Part shown: positions 9,036 to 16,779 of the stretch, in pieces
Layout: each line of letters opens with the position of its first letter
Position numbering within the stretch: position 1 is the stretch's first letter
Origin: Chryseosolibacter sp036402075
GTDB lineage: Bacteria > Bacteroidota > Bacteroidia > Cytophagales > Cyclobacteriaceae
Assembly: GCA_036402075.1 (NCBI GenBank)
Contig: DASWTP010000184.1
Location: 1-27,640, forward strand
DNA: 27,640 nucleotides
Direction: 5' to 3'
The notes under the pieces: generated by a model
Databases searched by the model: none
Seen by the model: the letters and a program-made list of their open reading frames with translations, nothing else
What the model was told of the DNA's origin: nothing
Program-made: the position numbers and the translations under genes

Positions 9036-9660
9036 TTAGCGCGTTAGATAGGGTGATTGCGTAAAGGCCTGCTCAATGGCTTCCAACGCCTGACGCTCCA
9101 GGTCCAGCGTGCTGTATACATCTCCCATGTAGGCAGTCCAAAGCACCTTCACTTTGTTATCAGGTGTGAGGTGTTTCAGATCCACCACTTCGATGATCAA
9201 AACACCGGTGTTGTATGCATAGGTTTGAACGTAAGGGTAGCTATACCAGGAATTATATCCATAGTAGCCTCCATAATACCCGCCATAGTAATTATTGGGA
9301 TAGATTACGTCCTGGAAAACGTTGAAGTCGTTAACAACAAGCACATTGATTCCTACATCAGGATCCTGATTTCGATTGACGCGTGAATAGCCTCGCGCCT
9401 GCAGCTCGGAATTTATTTTCTGAAGCACCGGACGAGGGGAAACTGCTCTTCGAAGCAACTATTATGGTATCGGGTGATGTTTCCGAAATAAAGCCGATAG
9501 TGTCAGTCGGGATTGCATACGTAGCGATGCTGGAGAAGTCTGCCGTGTTGTCGTAGTTTGTTGAAACAACAAGCTGATCAACCAGCTCCGCTGCCTCCGG
9601 TTCGGGGCGACAACCGATGCTGCAAATTGCCGCTGCAAATAGTATCAGAAAAGCTCTCAT
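9036..9660 (-). pseudogene. DUF4136-family lipoprotein, interrupted by a frameshift
   Basis: Two overlapping frames make one protein. The first (from ATG at 9660) carries a lipoprotein signal with lipobox SIGC (Cys17) and the family opening VVSTNYDNTADFSSIATYAIP. The second frame continues PRPVLQKINSELQARGYSRV, DPDVGINVLVV and GVLIIEVVDLKHL through to the stop at 9036, matching the DUF4136 layout. The frames join cleanly if the GGGG run at 9436-9439 (plus strand) had three Gs, giving FPRPVLQ. Either a real one-base insertion has broken the gene, or the run was miscalled. A Tyr/Gly-rich stretch (YYGGYYGGYYGY, about 9252-9291) sits mid-protein. It is co-transcribed with the barrel gene that follows. 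The function of the family is unknown. Confidence 0.75.
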
Positions 9661-9754
9661 AAATTGTTAGTCTTTGGATGGAAACGTGCTTTCGGCATCC
9701 TTATAGACAACGAAGTACGTCACAAAAAAATTGTTCCGATTCATTAGACACAGC

Positions 9755-9771
9755 AAACGGCCGGACCGTTT
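9755..9771. other. small hairpin downstream of menA
   Basis: AAACGG-CCGGA-CCGTTT forms a 6-bp stem in the 127-base gap between menA and the DUF4136 gene. It could end menA transcripts, but on the minus strand the T-run precedes rather than follows the stem, so it is not a standard terminator. Confidence 0.25.
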
Positions 9772-9787
9772 AAAACCGAAAAATTAT

Positions 9788-10687
9788 TTATCTCAGGATC
9801 AGGCCTACTCCAAACAGAATTACAAAAAGCAATGTGGAGAGCGCCATTTGTTTCAGGAACGGATCGAGACTTTCAGACGGTTTCCGGGCAATGGAGACTC
9901 CATTGTATAGAAACAGGGGGAAAGTAAGCATAAACAAAAACTGCCATGGCGATGAATAGGTAAGCCATTGATACACTATCGAAGAGCACAGTCCAAGGAT
10001 GAGGAGTATCCAGTGATAGGCCACCGCCTTCTCGCGGCCAATTCTGACCGGGATGGAAAACTTTCCTGCTTTCCGGTCAGACTCGATGTCGCGAATGTTG
10101 TTGATGTTGAGTACGGCAATGGAAAACAAGCCGCAGCTCAGGGCTGGCAGCACTTCATAAGCTGATACCGTTTTGGTGAACAGGTAGAAAGAGCCCATCA
10201 CGCCCACTAGCCCGAAAAACACCAGCACGGAAATATCTCCAAGTCCCGCATATCCATAGGGCTTTCTCCCAACGGTGTATGCAATCGCAGCAAGGATGCT
10301 GAGAATTCCGAGGCCAAAAAAGAAAAGCAAGGCTTTCCAGTCAAGGCCGAACGAAACCAGAAGTAAGCTAATGCCACTGGCGAGTGAAAGAATGATGAGG
10401 ATACCGATTGCAGTTTTCATTTTTGCTTTTGAGATCGCACCCGACTGAACGGCACGCGAAGGGCCTTTGCGATCGGCACTGTCGGCACCATGGATTGAAT
10501 CGCCATAATCATTGGCAAGATTGGAAAGCACCTGCAGGAAAATTGTTGTGAGTACCGCGAGCAGAAAAATGTCCCAGCGGAAGGCATTGGCAGCGGAGGC
10601 GAGAAAACCACCCATGGCAATACTTGAAAGAGCTAAGGGAAGCGTGCGCAGGCGAAAAGCCTTGATCCAGACTTTTGTAGAACTCAC
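9788..10687 (-). CDS. menA: 1,4-dihydroxy-2-naphthoate polyprenyltransferase
   Basis: An integral membrane UbiA-family prenyltransferase that attaches the polyprenyl tail to DHNA in menaquinone synthesis. At 299 residues with about 8-9 hydrophobic segments it fits the family. The opening WIKAFRLRTLPLALSSI is typical of MenA. The two Mg-prenyl-diphosphate motifs are visible: NLANDYGD (57-64) and NNIRDIESDRKAGKFSIPVRIG with Asp200 and Asp204. It starts with GTG at 10687, overlapping the upstream peroxidase stop as GTGA (10684-10687), which implies translational coupling. The pairing of menaquinone synthesis with thiol peroxidases may reflect redox or envelope stress control (inference). Confidence 0.93.
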   Translation of the reverse strand: MSSTKVWIKAFRLRTLPLALSSIAMGGFLASAANAFRWDIFLLAVLTTIFLQVLSNLANDYGDSIHGADSADRKGPSRAVQSGAISKAKMKTAIGILIILSLASGISLLLVSFGLDWKALLFFFGLGILSILAAIAYTVGRKPYGYAGLGDISVLVFFGLVGVMGSFYLFTKTVSAYEVLPALSCGLFSIAVLNINNIRDIESDRKAGKFSIPVRIGREKAVAYHWILLILGLCSSIVYQWLTYSSPWQFLFMLTFPLFLYNGVSIARKPSESLDPFLKQMALSTLLFVILFGVGLILR

Positions 10688-11226
10688 AGGTTTATCTTTT
10701 CGAGAATTTGGTTATCGAGGGGATCAACTTTTTTATCAAAGAAAGCAATGACGTTTCCCTGTTTGTCGACCAGGTATTTGCAGAAATTCCATGACGGTTT
10801 GTGTCCTGACTTGGCGGCAAGCCACTTGTAGAGCGGATGAGCATTTTTTCCTTTCACTGAGATCTTTTCAAACATCTGGAACGTGACGCCATAATTCTTC
10901 TGGCAAAAGGTTGCGATTTCATCGTTGGAACCGGGCTCCTGCCACAGGAAATTGTTTGCCGGAAATCCGAGAATGGTCACCTTGTCGCCAAACTGCTCGT
11001 GAAGTTTTTGCAGTCCTTCATATTGATAGGTATAGCCACACTTTGAAGCCGTGTTGACGATGAGCAGCGTTTTGTTTTTGTATTGTGAGAAATCGATGGG
11101 CTTTCCTTCGAGGCTGTTGACGGTAAATTCATAAATGGTTTCCGGAGTCTTCCCTTGCGGTGAAAAAAGATCCAGAAGCATCGAAGAAAAGCCCATGATC
11201 AAAAATATAAGATGCCTAGAGAGCAT
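10684..11226 (-). CDS. glutathione-peroxidase-family thiol peroxidase (copy 1)
   Basis: A 180-residue GPx-family protein that would reduce peroxides using thioredoxin-type donors. The peroxidatic Cys63 is in NTASKCGYT, Gln96 in WQEPG, the predicted resolving Cys108 in IATFCQKNYGV, and Trp146-Asn147 in PSWNFCKYL, so the catalytic set is complete. The usual FPCNQF block is FPANNF here, lacking its non-essential Cys. The N-terminal 20 or so residues are hydrophobic (LIFLIMGFSSMLLDLF), suggesting export or a membrane anchor. I start at ATG 11226 rather than the in-frame TTG at 11232. It overlaps the stop of the upstream paralogue by 11 bases and menA by 4. It is a tandem duplicate of the next gene. 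Confidence 0.9.
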   Translation of the reverse strand: MLSRHLIFLIMGFSSMLLDLFSPQGKTPETIYEFTVNSLEGKPIDFSQYKNKTLLIVNTASKCGYTYQYEGLQKLHEQFGDKVTILGFPANNFLWQEPGSNDEIATFCQKNYGVTFQMFEKISVKGKNAHPLYKWLAAKSGHKPSWNFCKYLVDKQGNVIAFFDKKVDPLDNQILEKINL

Positions 11227-11716
11227 CGACAATCTGACTATCGAGTGGTTTTACTTTCGAGTTGAAAAACTTGATGGTCCCATCCGGCTTCACAAGATAC
11301 TTGCAGAAGTTCCAGCTTGGCTCCTCTCCGGTTTTCTCCTTCAGGAACTGATACAACGGATGCTGATCAGCGCCCTTCACCGAAATCTTTTCAAACATCT
11401 GGAACTTTACTCCATAGTTTTTCTGGCAGAACTCAGCAATCTCAGTATTGGTGCCCGGCTCCTGGCTGCCGAAATTGTTTGCCGGGAATCCCAGTACGAC
11501 AACTTTATCACCAAACTGCTCATGCAGTTTCTCAAGGTCAGCATACTGAGGCGTATAACCGCATTTCGAAGCAACGTTTACCAGCAGCAGCGTTTTTCCT
11601 TTGTACTGCTTGAAGTCGATTTCTTCACCATCAATTGAATTCATTTTGAAATCATAGATGGAGTTGACGGAAGGTGTGAAAAGCGTCATTAGCAGAATAA
11701 ATGTTAAGGTTTTCAT
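11216..11716 (-). CDS. glutathione-peroxidase-family thiol peroxidase (copy 2)
   Basis: A 166-residue paralogue of the adjacent downstream gene. The catalytic residues are Cys52 (NVASKCGYT), Gln85 (GSQEPG), Cys97 (IAEFCQKNYGV) and Trp135-Asn136 (SWNFCKYL). It shares FPANNF with copy 1 and long identical runs such as QMFEKISVKG, so this looks like a local duplication. An N-terminal signal-like stretch (MKTLTFILLMTLFTPSVNS) predicts export, consistent with a periplasmic peroxidase. It is the first gene of a GPx-GPx-menA operon; no clear TAnnTTTG box was found in the 130 bases upstream. The electron donor is not evident. Confidence 0.92.
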   Translation of the reverse strand: MKTLTFILLMTLFTPSVNSIYDFKMNSIDGEEIDFKQYKGKTLLLVNVASKCGYTPQYADLEKLHEQFGDKVVVLGFPANNFGSQEPGTNTEIAEFCQKNYGVKFQMFEKISVKGADQHPLYQFLKEKTGEEPSWNFCKYLVKPDGTIKFFNSKVKPLDSQIVDAL

Positions 11717-11846
11717 TGGGCGAAGTATTGTGAGTTATTGATTCAATAGTTTGAGCGGTATTTACGGTACTATAACCCAGAAAGCCGGCCGATTGTTCAC
11801 TGCATGCACTCCGTTCGCCATGCGACATTCAAATTTTTCAATCGAA

Positions 11847-13859
11847 CTACATTCTTTCCGGCACCTGGATCCCCAGCAAATGCATGGCCTTCCTGATTGC
11901 GTCTGCAACTACCTTTGATAAAGCAACCCTTACCTGAAGCTTGTTTGCATCGCTCTCATTAAAGATAGGAATGTTTTGATAAAACTGGTTATAGGTTTTC
12001 GCCAGGTCGTATACGAAATTCGCAATAACCGCAGGAGAATAGTCTTTAGCCGCTTCGCGAACCTTGTTTTCAAACTGATTCAGGACCTTCACTACTTCGA
12101 CTTCTGCAGTCTCCAAAGTTGTGACACCCGCAAAGTCAATTTCGATCAAGTCCACCCCAAGGCTTTCCGCTTTCCTGAGGATGGAGCGGATTCTGGCGTG
12201 CGTATATTGGATGAATGGCCCGGTGAATCCCTGTAGCTGAACAGACTCGTTCGGATCGAAAAGCATTCGTTTTTTCGGATCAACTTTCAGCAAAAAGAAC
12301 TTTAATGCGCCAAGACCCAACATCGGGAATAAGGCTTTCGCTTCGTCAGGTGAGAGTTCATCAACTTTACCCAATGCGCGTGTGAGTTTCTCCGCTTCGC
12401 TTGTAATTTCGGCAATCAGGTCATCAGCATCCACAACAGTGCCTTCGCGCGATTTCATTTTACCAGTGGGTAGATCGACCATACCATACGACAGATGGTA
12501 GCAACGTTTCGCCCAGTCAAAGCCGAGTTTGCCGAGAATAAGAAATAACACTTTGAAGTGATATTCCTGCTCGTTTCCGACCGTATAGATTTGTCCGCTG
12601 ATGTTTGGAAAATCGCGGAACCGAAGGATTGCCGTGCCGATATCCTGCGTCATGTACACCGAGGTTCCATCGGAGCGAAGCAACACTTTCTGGTCGAGGC
12701 CATCGCCCGTAAGATCAACCCAGACGGAGCCATCCTCTTTCCTGAAAAAAACTCCGGAGTCAACGCCTTTTAGAACTTCTTCCTTTCCCAGGAGGTAGGT
12801 GTCAGACTCGTAATACAACTTGTCGAAGTCGACACCCATGCTTTTATACGTCTCTTCGAATCCTGCGTACACCCAGCTGTTCATCGTTTTCCAAAGCTCC
12901 ATGACAGCAGGGTCTTTCTGTTCCCACTTCTGCAGCATACGTTGAGCTTTTACCAGAAGTGTTTCAATATGATAAAGGGGTTCTAGCCATTGAAGTACAA
13001 TATTGGCACCCCTGCGATTCGCCTGAGCTAATTTGGGTACATCTTCGAACAACTTAACCAGATTCTCTTTTAATTGAGAAGTAAAGCCCAGTACATTTCC
13101 TCCGCGCTTTAAAGTGATCTGGCCAATTTCAAAGTCGAAAATAAAAATGTCAGCAGAAGGATTGTCTTCAAAAAAACGATTCAAGTAAAATTCAAATGGA
13201 AGTTCAATTTCCCTGGCATTGATAAGTCTTTTTACCTCATTGCGAAATTCTGTTTCAAACTTGACGTAATATTTACCTACAAGGTGATCGCCTTTTGGAG
13301 TGTCGATGGAGGTGGATGGTGTCTCTCCGTTGCCAAAATATTGCCAAGCAACCATCGATTTGCAGATGTGAATGCCGCGGTCGTTTATAATTTGGACTTT
13401 GTGAACCCGGAATCCCGCTGCTTTCAGAATTTCAGCAACGCTCCATCCAAGAAAGTTATTTCGTAAGTGGCCGAGGTGAAGGGGCTTGTTCGTGTTGGGA
13501 GAAGAATACTCCACCATGATCTCCTGCCCGTTTGCCGGAAGCTGACCATAGGATGGGTTGGCAAAAATTGATTTCAAGGTCTCGATCCAGACTTTGTCAG
13601 AAAGCACAAGATTCAAAAATCCCTTGACAACGTTGAAACGTTGTACGGTTGATGAGTTTGAAACAAGGTACTCACCAATCAACTTTGCAGTTTCCTCTGG
13701 GCCTTTGCGCGATATTTTTGTCAGTGGAAAGCAAACTAAAGTATGCGACCCTTCAAACTCCTGGTTTGTCGGTTGTATCTGAAGTGCATCAACCTGCTGG
13801 CCGAACAATACACTTACAGCTTTTTGAATTTGCTCCCGGAGCGTTTGATCTATGTTCAT
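11847..13859 (-). CDS. argS: arginyl-tRNA synthetase, with an extra internal segment
   Basis: A cytosolic class I aminoacyl-tRNA synthetase charging tRNA-Arg. Visible are the N-terminal additional domain, the ATP site PNTNKPLHLGH (121-131), the KMSKS-equivalent GKMKSREGT (466-474), VYMTQDIGTA (401-410) and the C-terminal DALR anticodon-binding domain (TGPFIQYTHARIRSILRKA onward). The ATG at 13859 is used; a TTG at 13874 lies within the upstream repeat. At 670 residues it is about 70-75 longer than usual ArgS proteins of this phylum. The excess maps to about residues 212-300, between KYYVKFETEF and the conserved AQRMLQKWEQ, and its DNA is visibly richer in A+T. The reading frame is intact, so the enzyme is probably functional. 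The 5' leader carries an octamer repeat array. Confidence 0.95.
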   Translation of the reverse strand: MNIDQTLREQIQKAVSVLFGQQVDALQIQPTNQEFEGSHTLVCFPLTKISRKGPEETAKLIGEYLVSNSSTVQRFNVVKGFLNLVLSDKVWIETLKSIFANPSYGQLPANGQEIMVEYSSPNTNKPLHLGHLRNNFLGWSVAEILKAAGFRVHKVQIINDRGIHICKSMVAWQYFGNGETPSTSIDTPKGDHLVGKYYVKFETEFRNEVKRLINAREIELPFEFYLNRFFEDNPSADIFIFDFEIGQITLKRGGNVLGFTSQLKENLVKLFEDVPKLAQANRRGANIVLQWLEPLYHIETLLVKAQRMLQKWEQKDPAVMELWKTMNSWVYAGFEETYKSMGVDFDKLYYESDTYLLGKEEVLKGVDSGVFFRKEDGSVWVDLTGDGLDQKVLLRSDGTSVYMTQDIGTAILRFRDFPNISGQIYTVGNEQEYHFKVLFLILGKLGFDWAKRCYHLSYGMVDLPTGKMKSREGTVVDADDLIAEITSEAEKLTRALGKVDELSPDEAKALFPMLGLGALKFFLLKVDPKKRMLFDPNESVQLQGFTGPFIQYTHARIRSILRKAESLGVDLIEIDFAGVTTLETAEVEVVKVLNQFENKVREAAKDYSPAVIANFVYDLAKTYNQFYQNIPIFNESDANKLQVRVALSKVVADAIRKAMHLLGIQVPERM

Positions 13860-13864
13860 GTAAT

Positions 13865-13952
13865 AATGTGCCAATTAGTTAATGTGCCAATGTGCCAATG
13901 TTAGTCCAATTGACTTTTGATTGGCATTGGCACATTAGCACATTGAATCATT
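13865..13952. repeat. inverted array of 8-bp tandem repeats (AATGTGCC)
   Basis: On the left are AATGTGCC, AATTAGTT, AATGTGCC, AATGTGCC and AATGTTAG in exact 8-base register (13865-13904). On the right are GGCACATT, AGCACATT and GAATCATT (13929-13952), reverse complements or near variants. Together they can fold into a long hairpin. The array fills the gap between the DHS-like stop and the argS start, leaving 5 bases on each side, so it lies in any argS leader. It may act as a terminator or attenuator (inference). Confidence 0.8.
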
Positions 13953-13957
13953 AATTT

Positions 13958-14935
13958 TTACCATTCGAGAATGTATGCAAATATCAGAGGCGCAACGATA
14001 GTCGCATCTGACTCCACAATGTATTTCGGTGTATCGATGCTGAGTTTCCCCCAGGTGATTTTTTCATTGGGCACTGCACCTGAATACGAGCCGTAGCTGG
14101 TGGTTGAATCGCTGATCTGGCAGAAGTAGCTCCAGAACGGAACGCTATCTCTTTCAAGATCCTGGTGAAGCATTGGTACCACGCAAATCGGGAAATCGCC
14201 CGCGATACCGCCACCGATCTGGAAGAATCCGATGCCTTCGGTACCGGCATTTTTTGTATACCAGTCTGCAAGCCATACCATGTACTCAATTCCCGATTTC
14301 ATCGTGCTGGCTTTCAGCTCTCCAGTTACAACGTAAGAAGCGAAGATGTTACCCATCGTTGAGTCCTCCCAGCCAGGAACAACCATTGGCAGATTCTTTT
14401 CAGCGGCTGCAATCATCCAGCTGTTCTTTGGGTCGATCTCATAATATTGTTTCAAGTCACCGCTATTGAGCATGCGGAACATGAATTCGTGTGGGAAAAG
14501 TCTCTCGCCTTTGTCTTCGGCATCCTTCCATACCTTGAACAAATGCTTTTGCAGTCTTCTGAAGGCTTCTTCTTCAGGAATACACGTATCTGTAACCCGA
14601 TTCAAATGATTCTCGAGCAGATCCCACTCATCCTGCGGTGTTAAATCGCGGTAGTTTGGAATGCGCCTATAATGCGAATGAGCAACAAGGTTCATGATAT
14701 CTTCTTCCAGGTTGGCCCCGGTACATGAGATGATGTGTACTTTGTTCTGGCGGATCATCTCCGCGAAGCTGATGCCAAGCTCACCGGTACTCATTGCACC
14801 AGCAAGGGTCACCATCATTTTCTTGCCCTCCGCAAGATGTTTTTTATAACCTTTCGCAGCATCTACCAATGCAGCAGCATTGAAGTGTAGGTAATGCTTC
14901 TCGATAAACGAGGAAATCGGTCTGTTTTGGCTCAT
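13958..14935 (-). CDS. deoxyhypusine synthase-like protein (lacks catalytic Lys)
   Basis: A 325-residue member of the deoxyhypusine synthase (DHS) family. In eukaryotes and archaea this enzyme moves the aminobutyl group of spermidine onto eIF5A with NAD; bacteria have no eIF5A, and the bacterial members are annotated DHS-like. Family signatures include MVTLAGAMSTGELG (41-54), SCTGANLEEDIMNLV (70-84), VVPGWEDSTMGN (185-196) and the C-terminal NEKITWGKLSID (290-301). The loop that in human DHS reads GGGVVKHH, containing the imine-forming Lys329, reads GGGIAGDFP here (241-249). Gly246 takes the lysine position. The classical chemistry is therefore unlikely. Arginase and arginine decarboxylase lie within 3 kb, suggesting a polyamine or guanidino substrate (inference). 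The start is ATG 14935. Confidence 0.85.
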   Translation of the reverse strand: MSQNRPISSFIEKHYLHFNAAALVDAAKGYKKHLAEGKKMMVTLAGAMSTGELGISFAEMIRQNKVHIISCTGANLEEDIMNLVAHSHYRRIPNYRDLTPQDEWDLLENHLNRVTDTCIPEEEAFRRLQKHLFKVWKDAEDKGERLFPHEFMFRMLNSGDLKQYYEIDPKNSWMIAAAEKNLPMVVPGWEDSTMGNIFASYVVTGELKASTMKSGIEYMVWLADWYTKNAGTEGIGFFQIGGGIAGDFPICVVPMLHQDLERDSVPFWSYFCQISDSTTSYGSYSGAVPNEKITWGKLSIDTPKYIVESDATIVAPLIFAYILEW

Positions 14936-15057
14936 GTCGTTAAATTAAAAGGCGAAAATAAACAATACGGTCAAAAAACAGAAAAGTGATTTTTTAGTTC
15001 AATTTCCTGAAAAAGATGGCATGCAGTTTTAGGTGCCGGTTAACGACCGACAACAAA

Positions 15058-15088
15058 ATTGTGATCTTGTTTTCTTTGCATATCTTTC
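15058..15088 (+). promoter_or_regulatory. probable promoter of the START-domain gene
   Basis: TTG (15059-15061), a 19-base spacer and TATCTTTC (15081-15088) fit the Bacteroidota TTG-N19-TAnnTTTG promoter except for the final base. It lies 15 bases before the ATG at 15103. Confidence 0.45.
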
Positions 15089-15102
15089 ATTTTTAAAGCT
15101 TG

Positions 15103-15738
15103 ATGAACCCCTTGAAGTTTGTGGCAATTGTGGCGCTCGTAGCCGCGCAAGTTTGCCCCGTGTTGGCCCAGGTTCCTGACGATAACGAAGGATTCAGCCT
15201 GGTTAAAGAGAAGGACAACATTTCCATCTACGAACGCTGGCGTTTCTTCCCGAAAACCGATCCACCGGTTGAGGCGCGCGAAGTGAAAGGTGTGTTTTAC
15301 GCAAAAACGGATTTTAAGGAAGCACTGGCTTTACTGAAAGACGAGAAGCAAATCCAGGACTGGCAAAGTCACGTCTCAAAGTTCAAGGTGTATCCACAAA
15401 GCGACACAACCTGGTTTGAATATTCTTATCACGATATTCCCTGGCCGGTAAGCGATCAGGATCATTTTCTGATCTATAAGAAGCAATACGAATCTCAGGA
15501 CACGGTCTACGTCACGTTTGAGAGCATTGTAAATGACAAATTAGCGCCCGTTGATGAGGACGCAGATCGAATGCGTCTTGCCGGAAGCTGGCTCTTCGAA
15601 AAACAAAAGGACAAAGTCAGGATCACCTACCGGATCTATTCCTATCCTAGTTCTATTCCTCGAATCTTTACCGACCCGGTTATCCGCAGTAATATGATGA
15701 GTACGATCAAAGCGTATATTAAGATTGTAGAGAAGTAA
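15103..15738 (+). CDS. START-domain (lipid-binding) exported protein
   Basis: A 211-residue protein. A signal peptide (hydrophobic FVAIVALVAAQVCPVLA, cleavage before Q) is followed by one START-like domain: FSLVKEKDNISIYER, VEAREVKGVFYAKTDFKEALALLKDE, WFEYSYHDIPWPVSDQDHFL and the closing amphipathic helix SNMMSTIKAYIKIVE. The motif WPVSDQDHF corresponds to the WPxxxRD element typical of START domains. It would bind a lipid or another hydrophobic ligand in the periplasm; the ligand is unknown. The ATG at 15103 is chosen over the adjacent TTG at 15100. It stands alone on the plus strand inside a minus-strand neighbourhood, diverging from the DHS-like gene and converging on arginase. Confidence 0.82.
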   Translation: MNPLKFVAIVALVAAQVCPVLAQVPDDNEGFSLVKEKDNISIYERWRFFPKTDPPVEAREVKGVFYAKTDFKEALALLKDEKQIQDWQSHVSKFKVYPQSDTTWFEYSYHDIPWPVSDQDHFLIYKKQYESQDTVYVTFESIVNDKLAPVDEDADRMRLAGSWLFEKQKDKVRITYRIYSYPSSIPRIFTDPVIRSNMMSTIKAYIKIVEK

Positions 15739-15746
15739 TCGCCAGC

Positions 15747-15802
15747 CGCGGGTTCCAGGTTACAGGCGGCTTCGAACGGAAACCTGAGATCTGAAACCCG
15801 CG
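15747..15802. repeat. inverted heptamer-type repeat between convergent genes
   Basis: CGCGGGTT (15747-15754) pairs with AACCCGCG (15795-15802), and CAGGTT (15756-15761) pairs with AACCTG (15781-15786). Both arms read as degenerate 7-base units (GGGTTCC, AGGTTAC; GAAACCT, GAGATCT, GAAACCC). It fills the 78-base gap between the START gene and arginase and could serve as a two-way transcription stop, although no T-run is present. Confidence 0.65.
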
Positions 15803-15816
15803 ACCTGCCACGCAGT

Positions 15817-16779
15817 TTATTCAGCTAAAACCGGCCTTCCAACAATCGCCTTCGCAGTTGCTTCCAGGATTTCAAATGCACTTTCCGCCATCCGGTTCTC
15901 GGTGTCAAGCGTTGGGTTTACCTCAACGATTTCCCATGCTATTACTTTGGGACTCTTTGCTAGCTCAACGTTCAGTGTTTTCGCTTCATCTACGGTGAGG
16001 CCGTTCGGTACTGGTGTTCCTGTGCCGGTAGAAATCCGTGAGTCCATGCTGTCCACGTCAAACGAGATGTAGATGTAGTCGCAGTGATCAAGCATTTGCA
16101 GCGCTTTCTCTGCGATTTTTGCTCCCCCCAGCTTCTTCACATCTTCTACTTCAATGAAGTTGACGTTGTATTTGTTCAGAAGGTAGTTCTCAGGTTTCTC
16201 GAGGTCGCGCACAGCAATGTAAACGATATCTTCGGGATTGATCTTGGGTCCCTGCATACCCACGTTCTTGATCTGCTCCCAATAGTCGAGCGTTTCACCG
16301 CGTGGATCGTTCACTTTACATTCCAGGTTATCAAGGCCGCACGCCATCGCCAGTGCCATGCCGTGCATGTTGCCCGAGGGCGTGGTGAATGGCGTGTGAA
16401 TATCAGCATGCGCATCAATCCAGATGACGCCAAGGCGGCTTTTCGGATGTGCCTTCTTGATGCCGGCAATTGTACCATAGGCGGTGCTGTGATCGCCAGC
16501 CATAATAACAGGAAAATACTCGTCAAAGAGTTGCTCGTACACTTCGAGGCAAACGCGCTCTTCCATGATCAGCACTCCGTCAATAAATTTTGCGTAAGAG
16601 TGCTTGGCTCCATCGAAAAGAAGTTCGTTTACGTTCTCTACTTCCACGGAATCGTAGAGTCTGAAAAAATCCGAGTTCAGATCGAGACTTGCGATCTTCA
16701 TAGCCTCCACTCCCATGCTGGCCCCACGGGTACCAGCACCGATCTCTGACTTAACTTCAATGATCTTTATCTCTTTCAT
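15817..16779 (-). CDS. arginase family enzyme (probable arginase)
   Basis: A 320-residue ureohydrolase that would hydrolyse arginine to ornithine and urea at a binuclear Mn centre. The metal ligands are visible in order: His in GDHSTAYGT, the Asp/His/Asp set in IDAHADIHTP and the two Asps in SFDVDSMDS. SGNMHG (after TPFTTP) corresponds to the arginase loop SGNLHG, which contacts the amino-acid end of arginine; agmatinases lack it. I therefore favour arginase over agmatinase, although Bacteroidota homologues in this context are sometimes labelled agmatinase. The gene diverges from the arginine decarboxylase across a 358-bp shared control region, placing two arginine-consuming enzymes side by side. 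The START gene ends 78 bases beyond its stop, on the other strand. Confidence 0.88.
   Translation of the reverse strand: MKEIKIIEVKSEIGAGTRGASMGVEAMKIASLDLNSDFFRLYDSVEVENVNELLFDGAKHSYAKFIDGVLIMEERVCLEVYEQLFDEYFPVIMAGDHSTAYGTIAGIKKAHPKSRLGVIWIDAHADIHTPFTTPSGNMHGMALAMACGLDNLECKVNDPRGETLDYWEQIKNVGMQGPKINPEDIVYIAVRDLEKPENYLLNKYNVNFIEVEDVKKLGGAKIAEKALQMLDHCDYIYISFDVDSMDSRISTGTGTPVPNGLTVDEAKTLNVELAKSPKVIAWEIVEVNPTLDTENRMAESAFEILEATAKAIVGRPVLAE

Noticed and set aside
13860..13874. TTG start of argS at 13874
   Set aside because: The added residues come from the octamer repeat; the ATG at 13859 gives the normal ArgS N-terminus.
13865..13952. CRISPR-like array
   Set aside because: Units are 8 bases long without spacers and no cas genes are present; it is an inverted tandem repeat.
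16084..16749. Long open frame (221 codons) antisense to arginase
   Set aside because: Composition is that of a mirrored gene (many His, Val and Phe, no domain), and the arginase on the other strand has all its metal ligands.
15817..16779. Agmatinase instead of arginase
   Set aside because: The SGNMHG loop corresponds to the arginase substrate loop; kept as an alternative but not favoured.
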